Assembly: GCF_902686445.1 (NCBI RefSeq)
Contig: NC_062227.1
Location: 16,778,178-16,842,177, forward strand
Reading direction: 5' to 3'
Source: Sciurus carolinensis
Lineage: Eukaryota > Chordata > Mammalia > Rodentia > Sciuridae
Length of the DNA: 64,000 nucleotides
A program made the translations under genes and the position numbers. Positions within the stretch are counted from its first letter, which is position 1; each line of letters starts with the position of its first letter. The notes under the pieces were generated by a model. It had not been told where the DNA came from. It ran no database searches and saw only the letters and a program-made list of their open reading frames with translations. Shown here one piece after another: positions 1-12,542 of this stretch.

Positions 1-284
1 TTCAATCCAACATTCTGTGAGGCTGTTAGATCCCTGGGTCAGTTTTCTGACTCATCAAAATCCCAGGTGGGCCTCATTGCTCTTGGGCACCCTGCTGCTG
101 CTGCAGGCAATTAGCCCTACTAAATATAGTTGTACAGGGAGGGACTGAGTGGATCAACCAGCTTAACCCAGGTCACAATCAGCAATGTCCTCTGAACCAT
201 TTTTCAGTCTGGGCCCACCTGGGATTTTGATGAGTCAGAAAACTGACCCAGGGATCTAACAGCCTCACAGAATGTTGGATTGAA
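1..284. repeat. Perfect 73-bp inverted repeat with 138-bp spacer
   Basis: Bases 1-73 are the exact reverse complement of 212-284, with no mismatch. The first mismatch is at 74 versus 211. The right arm is in the normal orientation, matching other units at for example 4025-4090. The left arm is the inverted copy, and the spacer returns directly to normal unit sequence (a CTTGGGCACCCTG block at about 82). The window begins inside the left arm, so the true arm may be longer. Confidence 0.95.
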
Positions 285-567
285 TGCCCAAAATTGAGCA
301 GCTGGTACCTGGGAAGTTTGACTCCTAGGTGGAAGTTGGTAGCTGCTCTGATCCCTAATGAGGAGAAGAGAGAGTCAATCACTCACCAAGTGTGATGAAT
401 ATCTGAAATGGACTAGCAAGGGAGAAGAGATCTTCTGTGCTTACTTCACATTCCAGGCACCACCTAATTTGCTACTGCCTTACAACTATGCTCCTTACAG
501 AAATTATCTTGGTATGAGTTTCCAAGTGGTCCTTCACTTACCTTTAAATGCAGAAGAATCTGGCCGA

Positions 568-1283
568 TCTGATTTTACATGAGGGTTCATTCACTTGAAC
601 TGAGTACTGCCTGTTTGGCAAAGGCCTACAGGGAAAATGCCAAGGGTCTTTCTACCAGACCCTAGAGGATGTACAATGCAGGCCACCACCATATTCCAAA
701 GAAGTGAAAATGCTGGAAGAAACAAGTGCCACATGGTGGCATGATGAGCACAGTTTAACAGGGCATAATACCAAGTTTGAATGTGCATTACATTGAAAGA
801 GAGGAATGTTTCAAAGGTTCAAAGCTGAAAATTCAAAAAGGAATGAGGACAGCATAGTTTGGTGGCACGAAAAGCACAAGGGTTTTGGAGATATTGATGA
901 AATTAACTGAAGACACAATCTGGCTTCATAAAAGTGTTCATTCACTTGATTTGAGTACTGTCTGTTTTTCACAAGGTTGGGTGGGAAAATACAAAGGGTT
1001 CTTTTACCAGTCCCTGGACGATGCAGGCAGCAGGCCAGGGTCCCAGAGATTGACACCACCATACTCAAAAAAAGTGAAAATTATGGATCGTAGAAGTTCC
1101 AGGTTATGGCATGATTAGCACACTTTAACAGGGCATGATACCACATTAGAACATGCATGACACTGAAAGGAATGTTTCAAGTATCAAAGCTGAGCCCTGA
1201 ATAATGAATGAGGGGTGAATAGTTTGGTTTCAGTAAAAGAAGATGGGTTTCAGAGAGGAGAACCAAGTTAACAGAAGAGACAC
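568..1283 (+). repeat. Internal tandem duplication of about 350 bp inside U0
   Basis: The stretch running from the TTCATTCACTTGA block through the GTTTGGCA landmark to the AACTGAAGAGACACT block occurs twice in direct order, at about 568-917 and about 918-1283. Other units carry it once. The two copies differ at many sites, so the duplication is old or arose by unequal exchange between already diverged units. The boundaries are approximate. Confidence 0.8.
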
Positions 1284-2186
1284 TGAAAATAATGTCACTT
1301 TTAATAGTTTCCCATAATTTTCATGACATTCCTTCCACTTCAGACTAACACAAGAAGTACTAGGGACATCATTGTATGATAAATGGAATTTACTAATAAT
1401 TATTCAACTTGCAAAAGACATAAGTGCCCTTGGAAATTCTTGGACCTATCCTGTTTCTTCCAAGGGGGGGCTGATTACAGATATGCTGTCTTTTCAGTAC
1501 TGGCACCTGACCTATATGGAATGGCATTCCTTACACCACAGCACCTACACTGAAGTATGTGATCTTTAAAAAGTGCTAATTTGAAAATGCAACCTTGAAT
1601 GATGACTCTTGAAAGAAAGAGTGCAGCACAACATCAGAAAATGATATAAAAAATCTCTGTTCAAATACACAAATAAGACCCAACATAGGCAAAAGCTGAA
1701 TTTCAAAGTGAAAATTATAAATAATGAAGATATGATAATATTATTGAACAGAAAAAGCAGATCCCAAATTATATCCAAACTTCAAAATCCATTCTTTTCC
1801 TTTGTAATTGCTTATACCCATCCATACATGTCACATAACTTAGGTCTCTGATTTCATTCTTTTAATGTGTCCTATTTAAAATAGGGGTTCTACTGTCATT
1901 TCTAAACCTACAGAGCACAATAAAATAATTCCCAAAACCATGGTAAAGTTGAGATCACCACATCCCACATTCAATTTTAGACAACCTCTCTTAAGAGCCT
2001 CCATCAAACTTAGCACAATATTTAAAATGCTTCATTACTATGCATACCAGACCTCCAATGAAACAGGGAAACCAGATTCTTAACACATTCTTGGCCTTCT
2101 GAATGATATCAGCAGAAGAAAAGTCATGTATTCATCAATAATTCATTCATTTAAAAAAATAATATTTTCCAAATCTCAATCACATC

Positions 2187-5100
2187 AGAATGAGAGAAGG
2201 AAGGGCCAAGGGAGGCTGTGTATTGTGTTCACCTCTAAGTTTTCAAACTGACATTAACTTGGAAAGTGCTGAAGTGTTGAAGTCTACTTCATTTGCAGAG
2301 AGCCAGGATATATACCCAGAAGACCAGTACTTAACAAGGATGACTTCAGTTGACATTTTGAAATTTACACTATTAAAAGCTGGTGAGAATTTTCTTTTTC
2401 AAGAACTTGCTGAGTAAATTCTGGCATCAGAATATTCATTAGGATGATATAACATATCCATTCCTGAGAGTTGTCTGATCACCTGAAATACCTATTCTTG
2501 AGAAATTCAGGTCACTATTGAAGCACTGCTGACTGCAACCGCTGCCCCATGCTGAAAAATGTCATTGGAATGAGCTTCCTCTTCAAACTCATACATTTCA
2601 AACCATGATGTATTCACTTGATTTGACAGAGGAAAAAATGTTGAGACTCTGCAAATTTGGTATTTTCTGAAGAGTCATTTTAATGTAAGTCACTGAGTCT
2701 ACTTCCTGTCTGACTCTGAAATGCTTCTCTGGAAAACTACCCCAAGGCTAAGCCAAACAAAGTCTAATAAATTTTTCATTTCACTTTTGCAAAAAATACT
2801 GCAAGTAACCTTTGTTGCATATCAAGACCCACAGTCCAATTGTGCATCATGAGTGAGAGCTTTGTCTCTGCCTCTTTAAGGAGGAAAAAGGTTTTAGCTG
2901 AGCAAGAAGCAGAATATTGTCCCAGAGATCCATTGTGGCCTAGGTAAGGAGGGGAGTCAGGCCTATATGGGAAAACTTCTATGATCATGTCATTAATATA
3001 AAGGGATATTTTTGAGATCATTCACACCTGAACCCCAAGCCACTACAACCACAATCTCCTCAATCCTTTTTCAATTTTCTTATTCCTTATGGTAATTTCC
3101 TTTGAAAAATTCTACCCCCCATGGATGCACTGGATCTTTAATCTGAACTCAGGTATGGGGGAGTTGAGGAAGGTATTTTTTTGGGGGGGAGGCAATGCCA
3201 GTTTCCCTAAAACAGGGAAAGCCTAAGCCATTTACCCAGACTATATCTGTAAATATAAATGGAGAAGGAAGGGTTTATCATTCACTGGGTCTGTGATCCA
3301 AGGAAAAATACTTGCTGGCAGAAAAAATAATAGAGGTGAGAGCTGAAATAGTTAAATTGGAAGTGCCTGTCATTGGGCATGTTGGGATTGAAGGGTCAGA
3401 GTTTCAAGGCTGTGGTGGGGGAATGCAGATTATGTTACTCCCCAATTGGTGTATCTGGGCCTTGGGCATCATGGGTTTCAATGTGTGGTGTCCCTGACAT
3501 CCTGGTTGCAATGCAGTTACCACCTGATGTCCTAGAAAGGTGACATGACAGCAAAATGTTGCCATGGTTCCCATGGCAAGCAGAGATACATTAGGTCCTG
3601 GACAGTTCAGACCGATATTCAAGAAAAGCACCAGCTCATTTGTGATGATAAGAGGGGAGAGTAAGGGAACATGGACCCTGCTGTCTTCAAATAATGCCAT
3701 AGCAACATCTTTGCCCAGGAAAAGATGAACCAGAGTGTGTTCGGACAGGAGGACCATGGTTTTGAGAGATTTAGGTCCTTCCAGGACAAGGGCTTCCTCT
3801 GAATCCTAATGGCTTGCAGTACTGTCCAGAAATGCTAACTGTCACTGTTCTCATTTGGCCACACAGGGTCTCATGGTGCTTGGACACCCTGATACTGCTG
3901 CAGGCAATAGGCTCTACCAAATCTAGTGGAACAGGGAGGTACTGAGTGGTGCCTAAAAGCTCCTGGATCAGCAAGATTAGCCCAGATCACAATCAGCATT
4001 GACCTCTGAACCTGCTCCTCCAGGTCTGGGCCCACCTGGGATTCTGATGTGTCAGGAAACTGGCCGAGCACTCTAACAGCCTCAAGGAATGATGGCTGCT
4101 GACAGTTCAGGGGAGGAGAGAATGTTGTGCAAATCAGCAGATTAGGTTAGGATTGAATTGGGAAACATCACAGCAACTCTGGTGGTATGCCCCTCCTTTC
4201 CTAGAATCCCCACACAGGAGACAGCTGGCACTTGTGAAGTTTGACTTCTAAGTGGAAATTGATAGCTTCTCTGATCCCTAGTGAGGAGAGGACAGAGTCA
4301 AAAATTCACAGAGTTTGATGAATATCTGAAATGGGCTAGCAAGGATAGAAATATGTTCTGTACTCACTCCACTTTCCAGGCATCAACTGCTTACTGATGC
4401 CTTACAACTAGGCTCCACGAAGAAATTAACTTGGTAAAACTTTCCAAGGGACCCTTCACTTACATTTAAAAGCTGAGGAAGCTGGCAAATCTGTTTTCAC
4501 ATGAGTGTTCATTCACTTGAACTGACTACTGCCTGTTTGGCCTAAGGCCCCCTGGGACAATGCCAATGGATTTTTACAATAATCTAGAGAATGCATACTG
4601 CAAACCAGTGTCACAGATACTGCCACCACCATAGTCCAGAAAAGTGAAACTGCTGGATGAAACAAATGCCAGATGACAGTGTGATGAGCATAGTTTAACA
4701 GGGTATAATACCAAATTTGAACATACATAACACTGAAAGAGAGAAATGTTTCAAATGTTCAAAGCTAAGCATTCAGAAACTAATGAGGAGAGTATATTTT
4801 GGTGGCACTAAAAGCAGAAGGGTTTTGGAGATGAGAACCAAGTTAACTGAAGAGACACTAAGAGTAATATCATTGTTAATAGTTTCCCAAAAAATTTCAG
4901 GACATTTCTTCAGCTTCACAATCACTACAACTGCAGCAAGAAGTAAGAGGGAGTTTATAGGGTGATCATTGAAAGTCAGTGACAAGTATTCAACTTGCAG
5001 AAAACATCAGTATCCTTGGAAATTCTTGACCTTATTCTCTTCCAAAGGGGAACTGATTATAAACATGGTGTTTTTACATTTCTGACACCTGACATACCTG

Positions 5101-5763
5101 GATTGGCATTCCTTACACCACAGGTCATACAGCCAAGTATGTAAATTGACACAAGTACAAATTTGTAAATGCAAGTCTGAATGATGGCTCTTGACATAAA
5201 AGTGCAGCACAACATCAGAAAATTAAACAAAAACATCTCCATTATATGCAAAAATACCACCCAATATTGTTGAAAGCTGAAATTCAAAAACAAAAAAATT
5301 GTAAAAACTGAAAATGTGATAGGACTTACTGAGCAGTAGAAGCGGATCTAAATTATTTTGAAAATTCAAAATCCATTCTTTTTCTTTGTAAATGTTTATA
5401 ACCCATCCAAACCTGCCACATAACTAATGTTTCTGCTTTCATTCTTTCAATGTGATCTCTTTCAAAAAGGGATTCTTCCATCATGTCCTAACCTTCAAAG
5501 CAGAAATAATTCCCAGAATCATGATAAGCACAACACACACTTCACCCAACTCTATGCAATATCTCTTATGTACATCCATCAAACTTAGCACAGTCTTTAA
5601 AATGCTTCATTATTAATGATACCAGAACACCAATGATACAGGAATTAAAGGTTGGAAAGACATCCTGGCTTCCTGAATGATATCAGCAAAAGGTAATATA
5701 TGTCTTCAGCCACAATTCATTCACATTTTAAAAGTAATAGTATCTTACCAGTGCCAAGCATAT
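2187..5763 (+). repeat. Array unit U1 (subtype II start)
   Basis: A 3.58-kb copy. Its first few hundred bases are of subtype II: an ATCAGAATGAGAG start, a TGT-rich stretch at about 2215-2225, and an ATATACCCAGAAGACCAG block near 2310. A TATA-like TATAAAG lies at 2997. About 200 bp is missing near 3325, which removes the CAG that precedes the exon-like block in other units. The donor-like site near 3640 is ATAAG in place of GTAAG. A minus-strand opening of 117 codons (3404-3757) is discussed in the findings and is not called a gene. Confidence 0.88.
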
Positions 5764-5775
5764 AAGAATGAGAGA
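5764..5775 (+). repeat. Left target-site duplication of L1 copy 1
   Basis: AAGAATGAGAGA here is repeated exactly at 12798-12809, directly after the poly-A tail. It is the normal unit sequence at this position, as in U3 and U8. Confidence 0.92.
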
Positions 5776-7614
5776 GGGGGAGTTTCAAGATGGCGGACTA
5801 GGGGGCGGCTGCATTTCACATTGCTCCAGGACACAAGATTCAAATGAGGAGATAGTGAGAGACTTGGGACCAACTCAAAGCCGCTGGGTGAGTCTCTCCC
5901 ATTGGGGAGGTGTCCCGGATGGGGGCGGTAGCCTCGGAACGCAGGGAACTTTGTGAAGTAGAGTTGCCCGGCGAGATGCCCCTCCCCCCACTGGAGCGGT
6001 GAACATGGACAACTGGGATCATCGTAGAGGAGGCGGCTCAGCACAGCGCTTGGACTCGGAGCAATCACTGGGGCTCCAGGCGACTGCCTGAGGAGGAGCT
6101 GCGTGGCGAGCTGTTTAGACCCAGAACGACCGCTTCTGAACACCGGGGGTTGCCCGGAGGAAGAGGAGAAGCATGGCGGGTCGCTTGGTCTAGGAGGGAC
6201 TGCATCAGAGCCACAGGCGGTTGCCAGAGGAGGAGCTGCGTGGCGAGCTGTTTGAACTCAGAACAACCGCTCCAGAACACTGGTGGCCTGCCTGGAGGAG
6301 GAGCACGGCAGGTCACTTGGTCTCAGAATGACTGCATCAGAGCTACAGGCGGTTGCCAGAGGAGGAGCTGCGTGGCAAGCTGTTTGAACTCAGAATGACC
6401 GCTCCTGAACACCGGGGGGTTGCCCAGAGGAAGAGGAGAAGTGCGGCGGGTCGCTTGACCTAGGAGTGACTGCATCAGAGCCACAGGCGGTTGCCAGAGG
6501 AGGAGCTGCGTGGTGAGCTGTTTGAACTGAGAACGACAGCTCCTGAACACTGGGGGTTGCCCGGAGGAAGAGGATAAGTGCGGCGGGTCACTTGGTCTAG
6601 GAGTGACTGCATCAGAGCCACAGGCGGTTGCCAGAGGAGGAGGCGAGTGGTGAGTTGATTGGACTAAAAGCGACCGCTCCTGAACACCGGTGGCCTGCCT
6701 GGAGGAGGAGCGTGGTGGGTCACTTGGTCTCGGAGCCACCACCCCTGAACACCTGGGGGCTACCCCGAGGAGGAGGAGGAGGAACAGGGCAGGTCACTTG
6801 GACTTGGAGTGACTGCCTAGGGCTACGGGAGATTGGCGGGAGGAGGAGACTCGAAGTGAATTGCTTGGGCTCCTAGTGACTGTGTCGGAAACCTGGCCGC
6901 TGTCCGGAGGAGGAGGTGTGTGGCGGGTCTCTGGGTCTCAGAGCTATTGTACGGGACTCCAGGTGGCGACTCAGAGGAGGGGCCGCATAGCCAGGCAATT
7001 AGGTGCAGAGCAGGGTCTCAGGAGCTAGGTGGCTTCTTGCTGGAAGAACCGCACAGAGACACGCCTAGGGGCGGAGCGAAGTTTCCAGGACTGCAGGCAG
7101 ATTCTCTGTGAGAAGCAACCTAAGGAGACTCGCCTGCGAAGGGTGAGGCTCCCAGGCCTAGGAGGTAGGTCCGGGCCCCTGGGAACGTTGCAGAGGAAGA
7201 CAGCCCAGACCAGGTGGTAGTTGTAGATTGAGGGGAACCTCTAGGAGGGCAACTGACCAGCGAGACGTCCCCACCGAGTGAGTCTTCCCTGCCGGGTGAG
7301 GTTTTCCCACAAGGACGGTAAAACCAGAGACACAGGCACAAACAGGACTTACCTCAGCCCGCAGCCTAGTTCCCCGTTGGATGACCATTGGTCAACAAGA
7401 GGAGGCACCTCTGCCCACTAGCAGGGAATATACGCCACCTGAGAGTCACCACCCCTAGAGAGGCAGCTTCTTCGTGGAGCTGCGCATTATCAACTTCCTC
7501 CAAGACTTCAGGCTACTGAAGGATAAGAGGGGATATACTAGCAATCTTCAGGGACATTATAAGTCGATAGAGGAAATCTGCAATATCTTAATGACCCACT
7601 GATTCCTGAACAAT
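5776..7614 (+). promoter_or_regulatory. L1 copy 1 5'UTR / internal promoter with tandem monomers
   Basis: This 1.84-kb leader is far more GC- and CpG-rich than the surrounding array. It starts with CAAGATGGCGG (5786-5796), a match to the YY1 core; a comparable site sits at the start of human L1 5'UTRs and helps to set the transcription start. From about 6083 to 6760 it contains tandem monomers of about 132-138 bp, marked by TTGCCAGAGGAGGAG at 6221, 6353, 6491 and 6628, plus a less regular first copy near 6083. Monomeric L1 promoters are well known in mouse (A, F and Tf types). The stretch 6760-7614 is non-monomeric leader that precedes ORF1. Confidence 0.85.
6083..6760 (+). repeat. L1 5'UTR monomer array, about 137-bp period
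   Basis: About five direct repeats of 132, 138 and 137 bp spacing contain GAGGAGCTGCGTGG, a CTGTTTGAACT block and a GACTGCATCAGAGC block. Similarity between copies is high, and the last copies (after about 6628) are more diverged. The repeats fall inside the L1 leader and do not extend into the host unit. Confidence 0.85.
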
Positions 7615-8628
7615 ATGAGAAAACAAGGGAAGAAAATGCCCCAAACAGATCTAGATGTTACATCAATAAAATCCAAAGACAGCATGGCAGAAGAAATGAC
7701 AGAAAGGGAGTTCAGAATGTATGTAATTAAAATGATTAGGGAAGCAAACCATGAGATGAAAGAGCAAAGGCAGGCATTGAATGATCGCACCAATCGACAG
7801 TTAACAGAGCAAATTCAGGAAGCAAAAGATCATTTCAATAAAGAGTTAGAGATATTGAAAAAAAACCAAACGGAAATCCTTGAAATGAAGGAAACAATAA
7901 ACCAAATTAAGAACTCCATAGAAAGGATAATCAATAGGATAGAACAGCTGGAAGACAGAACTTCAGATATTGAAGACAAAATATTTAACCTCGAAAGCAA
8001 AGTTGAACAAACAGAGAAGATGGTAAGAAATCATGAACAGAATCTGCAAGAACTGTGGGATATCATGAAAAGGCCAAATTTGAGAATTATTTGGATTGAG
8101 GAAGGCTTAGAGAAACAAACTAAAGGAATGAATAATCTATTCAATGAAATAATATCAGAAAATTTCCCAAAGCTGAAGAATGAAATGGAAAATCAAGTCC
8201 AAGAGGCTTAGAGGACTCCAAATACACAAAATTACAACAGACCCACACCAAGGCACATTATTATGAAAATACCTAACATACAAAATAAAGATAGAATATT
8301 AAAGACTGTGACAGAAAAGAACCAAATTACATTCAGGGGGAAACCAATACGGATATCAGTAGATTTTTCAATCCAGAACCTAAAAGCTAGAAGGGCCTGG
8401 AACAACATTTTTCAAGCTCTGAAAGAAAATGGATGCCAACCAAGAATCTTATACCCAGCAAAACTTACCTTCAAATTTCACGATGAAATAAAATCATTCC
8501 ATGATAAACAAAAACTAAAAGAATTTATCAAAAGAAAGCCAGCATTACAGAACATTCTCAGCAAAATATTTCATGAGGAAGAGATAAAAAACAAAGAAGC
8601 ATATCAGCAAAGGGAGGAATTACCCTAA
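7615..8628 (+). pseudogene. L1 ORF1: L1 ORF1 (RNA-binding chaperone), one nonsense codon
   Basis: ORF1p is the trimeric nucleic-acid chaperone that coats L1 RNA in the cytoplasmic particle. The frame from ATG 7615 to TAA 8626-8628 covers 338 codons, the normal length for the family. It is cut by a single TAG at 8209-8211, where L1 copy 2 has a tyrosine codon. The first 198 codons form a charged, heptad-like coiled coil rich in Gln, Glu and Lys (about residues 60-150), then the start of the RNA-recognition region with LQELWDIMKRPNLR. After the stop the same frame continues through the C-terminal domain (RRAWNNIFQALKE, ILYPAKLTF). No frameshift is seen. Confidence 0.93.
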
Positions 8629-8667
8629 AGGAACTGTCAAATAAAGGAGGAACCAAGATGTGTCAAA

Positions 8668-8699
8668 AAATAAATAAATAAATAAATAAATAAATAAAA
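8668..8699 (+). repeat. (TAAA)n microsatellite in the ORF1-ORF2 spacer
   Basis: About eight TAAA repeats sit between ORF1 and the ORF2 start at 8708. Copy 2 lacks this run, so it expanded in copy 1 or its close relatives. Confidence 0.9.
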
Positions 8700-8707
8700 T
8701 TTTAAAT

Positions 8708-11700
8708 ATGAACCAAATGACCGGGAAAACAAATCATATCTCAATAATAACCCTGAATGTTAATGGCCTGAATTCATCAATCAAAAGACATAGACTGGAA
8801 GATTGGATTAAAAAGAAAGATCCAACAATATTTTGCCTGCAAGAGACTCACCTCATAGAAAGAGATACCCATAGACTAAAGGTGAAAGGATGGGGAAAAA
8901 CATACCATGCACATGGACTCAGCAAAAAAGCTGGAGTATCCATCCTCATTTCAGATAATGTGGACTTCAAGCCAAAGTTCGTCAGAAGGGATAAATAAGG
9001 ACATTTCATACTGCTTAAGGGAAGCATAAATCAGCAAGATATAACAATCATAAACATCTATGCCCCAAACAGTGGCTCATCCATATATGTTAAACAAATC
9101 CTTCTCAATTTTAGAAACCAAATAGACCATAACACAATAATACTAGGTGATTTTAACACGCCTCTCTCACCACTGGACAGATCTTCCAAACAAAAATTGA
9201 ACAAAGAAACCATAGATCTTAATAACACAATCAATAATTTAGACTTAACAGACATTTATAGAATATACCATCCAACCAAGAGCGAATACACTTTCTTCTC
9301 AGCAGCACATGAATCCTTCTCTAAAATAGACCATATATTATGCCACAAAGCTAATGTCAGCAAATACAAGAAGATAGAGATACTACCTTGTATTCTATCA
9401 GATCATAATGGATTGAAGTTACAAATTAATGAAAGAGTAAAAAACAGAAACTACTCCAACACCTGGAGATTAAACAATATGCTACTATATGATGAATGGA
9501 TAACAGAAGATATTAGGAAGGAAATTAAAAAATTCTTAGAGGTAAACGAGAACAAAGAAACAACATATCAAAATCTCTGGGACACTATGAAAGCGGTACT
9601 TAGAGGAAGATTTATTTCATGGAGCGCATTTAATAAAAGAAGTAAAACTCAAAAAATAAATGACCTAACACTACAGCTCAAAGCCCTAGAAAAAGAAGAA
9701 CAGACCAACACCAAAAGTAGTAGAAAACAGGAAATAGTTAAACTCAGAGCTGAAATCAACGAAATTGAAACAAAGGAACAATACAAAAAATTGACAAAAT
9801 AAATAGTTGGTTCTTTGAATAAATAAACAAAATTGATAAACCTTTAGCCACACTAACAAAGAGAAGATGAGAGAAAACCCAAATCACTAAAATTCGGAAT
9901 GAACAAGGAAATATCACAACAGACACGACTGAAATACAAAACATAATTAGAAGCTATTTTGAAAATCTATACTCCAACAAAATAGAAAATTTCGAAGCCA
10001 TCAACAGGTTTCTAGAGACATATGAATTGCCTAAACTGAACGAGGAGGACATACACAATTTAAATAGACCAATTTCAAGTAATGAAATAGAAGAAGTCAT
10101 CAATAGCCTACCAACAAAGAAAAGTCCAGGACCAGATGGGTTCTCAGCCGAGTTCTACAAAACCTTTAAAGAAGAGCTCATTCCAATACTTCTCAAAGTA
10201 TTCCATAAAATAGAAGGGGAGGGAACCCTCCCAAACTCATTCTATGAAGCCAATAATACCCTGATACCTAAACCAGACAGAGACACATCGAGGAAAGAAA
10301 ATTTCAGACCAATATCCTTAATGAACATCGACGCAAACATTCTCAACAAAATTTTAGCAAATCGCATACAAAAACATATTAAAAAGATAGTGCATCATGA
10401 TCAAGTGGGTTTCATCCCAGAGATGCAAGGTTGGTTCAACATCAGGAAATCAATAAATGTCATTCACCATATCAATAGACTTAAAGTCAAGAATCACATG
10501 ATTATTTTGATAGATGCAGAAAAAGCATTTGATAAAATACAGCACCCCTTCATGCTCAAAACACTAGAAAAAATAGGGATAGTGGGAACATTCCTTAACA
10601 TTGTAAAGGCCATCTACGCTAAGCCCATGGCTAATATCATTGTAAATGGTGAAAAACTGAAAGCATTCCCTCTAAAAACTGGAACAAGACAGGGATGCTC
10701 TCTTTCACCACTTCTATTCAATATCATCCTTGAAACTCTAGTCAGAGCAATTAGACAGACCAAAGAAATTAAAGGGATACGAATAGGAAAAGAAGAACTC
10801 AAACTATCCCTATTTGCTGATGATATGATTGTATACTTAGAGCAACCAGGAAATTCCACCAGAAAACTTTTAGATCTCATAAGTGAATTCAGTAAAGTAG
10901 CGGGATATAAGATCAATGCACATAAATCTAAGGCATTTTTATACATAAGCGATGAATCTTCAGAAAGAGAAATCAGGAAAACTACCCCATTCACATTAGC
11001 TTCGAAAAAAATAAAATACTTGGGAATCAATCTCACAAAAGAGGTGAAGGACCTCTACCATGAGAACTACAGAACACTAAAGAAAGAAATTAAAGAGAAC
11101 CTTAGAAGATGGAAAGATCTCCCATGTTCTTGGATAGGCAGAATTAATATTGTCAAAATGGCCATACTACCAAAAGTGCTATACAGATTCAATGCAATTC
11201 CAACTAAAATCCCAATGATGTACCTTACAGAAATAGAGCAAGCAATTATGAATTCATCTGGAAGAATAAAAAACCCAGAATAGCTAAAGCAATCCTTGGC
11301 AGAAAGAGTGAAGCAGGGGGTATCGCAATACCAGATCTTCAACTCTACTACAAAGCAATAGTAACAAAAACGGCATGGTATTGGTACCAAAATAGAAAGG
11401 TGGATCAATGGTACAGAATAGAGGACACGGACACAAACCCAAATAAATACAATTTTCTCATACTAGACAAAGGGGCCAAAAATATGCAATGGAGAAAAGA
11501 TAGCCTCTTCAACAAATGGTGCTGGGAGAATTGGAAATCCATATGCAACAGAATGAAACTAAACCCATACCTTTCACCATGCACGAAACTAAACTCAAAA
11601 TGGATTAAGGATCTCGGAATCAGACCAGAGACCTTGCATCTTATAGAAGAAAAAGTAGGTCCAGAGCTTCAACATGTCGGCTTAGGACCAGACTTTCTCA

Positions 11701-12542
11701 ACAGGACTCCCATAGCTCAAGAAATAAAAGCAAGAATCAATAACTGGGATATATTCAAACTAAAAAGCTTTCTCTCAGCAAAGGAAACTATCAGCAATGT
11801 GAAGAAAGAGCCTACAGAGTGGGAGAAAATCTTTGCCAATCATACTTCAGATAGAGTGCTAATCTCCAGAATCTATAAAGAACTCAAAAAACTCAACACC
11901 ACGAATGTAAATAATCCAATTGACAAATGGGCTAAAGAAATGAATGGACACTTCACAGAAGAAGATCTACAAGCAATCAACAACATATGGAAAAATGTTC
12001 AACATCTCTAGTAATAAGAGAAATGCAAATCAAAACCACCCTAAGATTCCATCTCACCCCAATTAGAATGGCGATTATCAAGAATACAAGCAACAACAGG
12101 TGTTGGCGAGGATGTGGGGAGAAAGGTACACTCTTACATTGCTGGTGGGGCTGCAAATTAGTGCAGCGACTCTGGAAAGCAGTGTGGAGATTCCTTAGAA
12201 AACTTGGAATGGAACCACCATTTGACCCAGCTATCCCACTCCTTGGCCTATACCCAAAGGACTTAAAATCAGCATATTACAGAGATACAGCCACATCAAT
12301 GTTCATAGCTGCTCAGTTCACAATAGCCAGATTGTGGAACCAACCTAGATGTCCTTCAATTGATGAATGAATAAAGAAAATGTGGTATATATATATATAC
12401 AATGGAATATTACTCAGTCATAAAGAATAATAAAATTATGGCATTTGCAGGCAAATGGATGAAACTGGAAAATATCATGCTCAGTGAGATAAGGCAATCT
12501 CAAAAAACCCATGGACGAATGATATCGCTAATAAGTGGATGA
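8708..12542 (+). pseudogene. L1 ORF2: L1 ORF2 (endonuclease / reverse transcriptase), multiply broken
   Basis: ORF2p nicks target DNA and reverse-transcribes L1 RNA. The endonuclease domain (8708 to about 9430) keeps NVNGLNSSIKRHRL, CLQETH, GDFN and SDHN, and is interrupted only by TAA 8996-8998. Frame is then lost in the A-run at about 9783-9790. The next frame has TAA 9820 and TGA 9868, then stays open to 11283 across the reverse transcriptase: [12 protein letters not shown], the FADD catalytic box near 10813 and FRPISLMN. A 1-bp loss near 11250 shifts to the frame with SLFNKWCWENW, and another near 11985 leads to the C-terminal Cys/His motif (CWRGCG, then LLHCWWGC). A TGA at 12368 replaces a Trp codon. 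Five or more lesions make it non-functional. The end at 12542 is approximate. Confidence 0.93.

Larger units (their letters stand above)
1..2186 (+). repeat. Array unit U0, right-hand part only
   Basis: This partial copy enters the window mid-unit. It carries the part of the unit downstream of the exon-like block, including the TACTGCCTGTTTGGC landmark at about 605. Two oddities are annotated separately: the perfect inverted repeat at its left edge and a roughly 350-bp internal duplication (568-1283). From about 1370 to 2186 it follows the usual unit order: a block near 1500-1560 ending in a GATGACTCT landmark, a TTCAAAATCCATTCTTTTCC block near 1780, and a CTTCATTA block near 2030. No coding capacity is supported. 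Confidence 0.85.

Noticed and set aside
5745..7388. Several openings of 60-139 codons on both strands
   Set aside because: They fall in the GC-rich monomeric L1 leader, where stop codons are rare and the repeats recreate the same opening. They do not match L1 ORF0 in any way I can support.
10614..11036. 140-codon minus-strand ORF
   Set aside because: It is the antisense shadow of the L1 reverse transcriptase frame.
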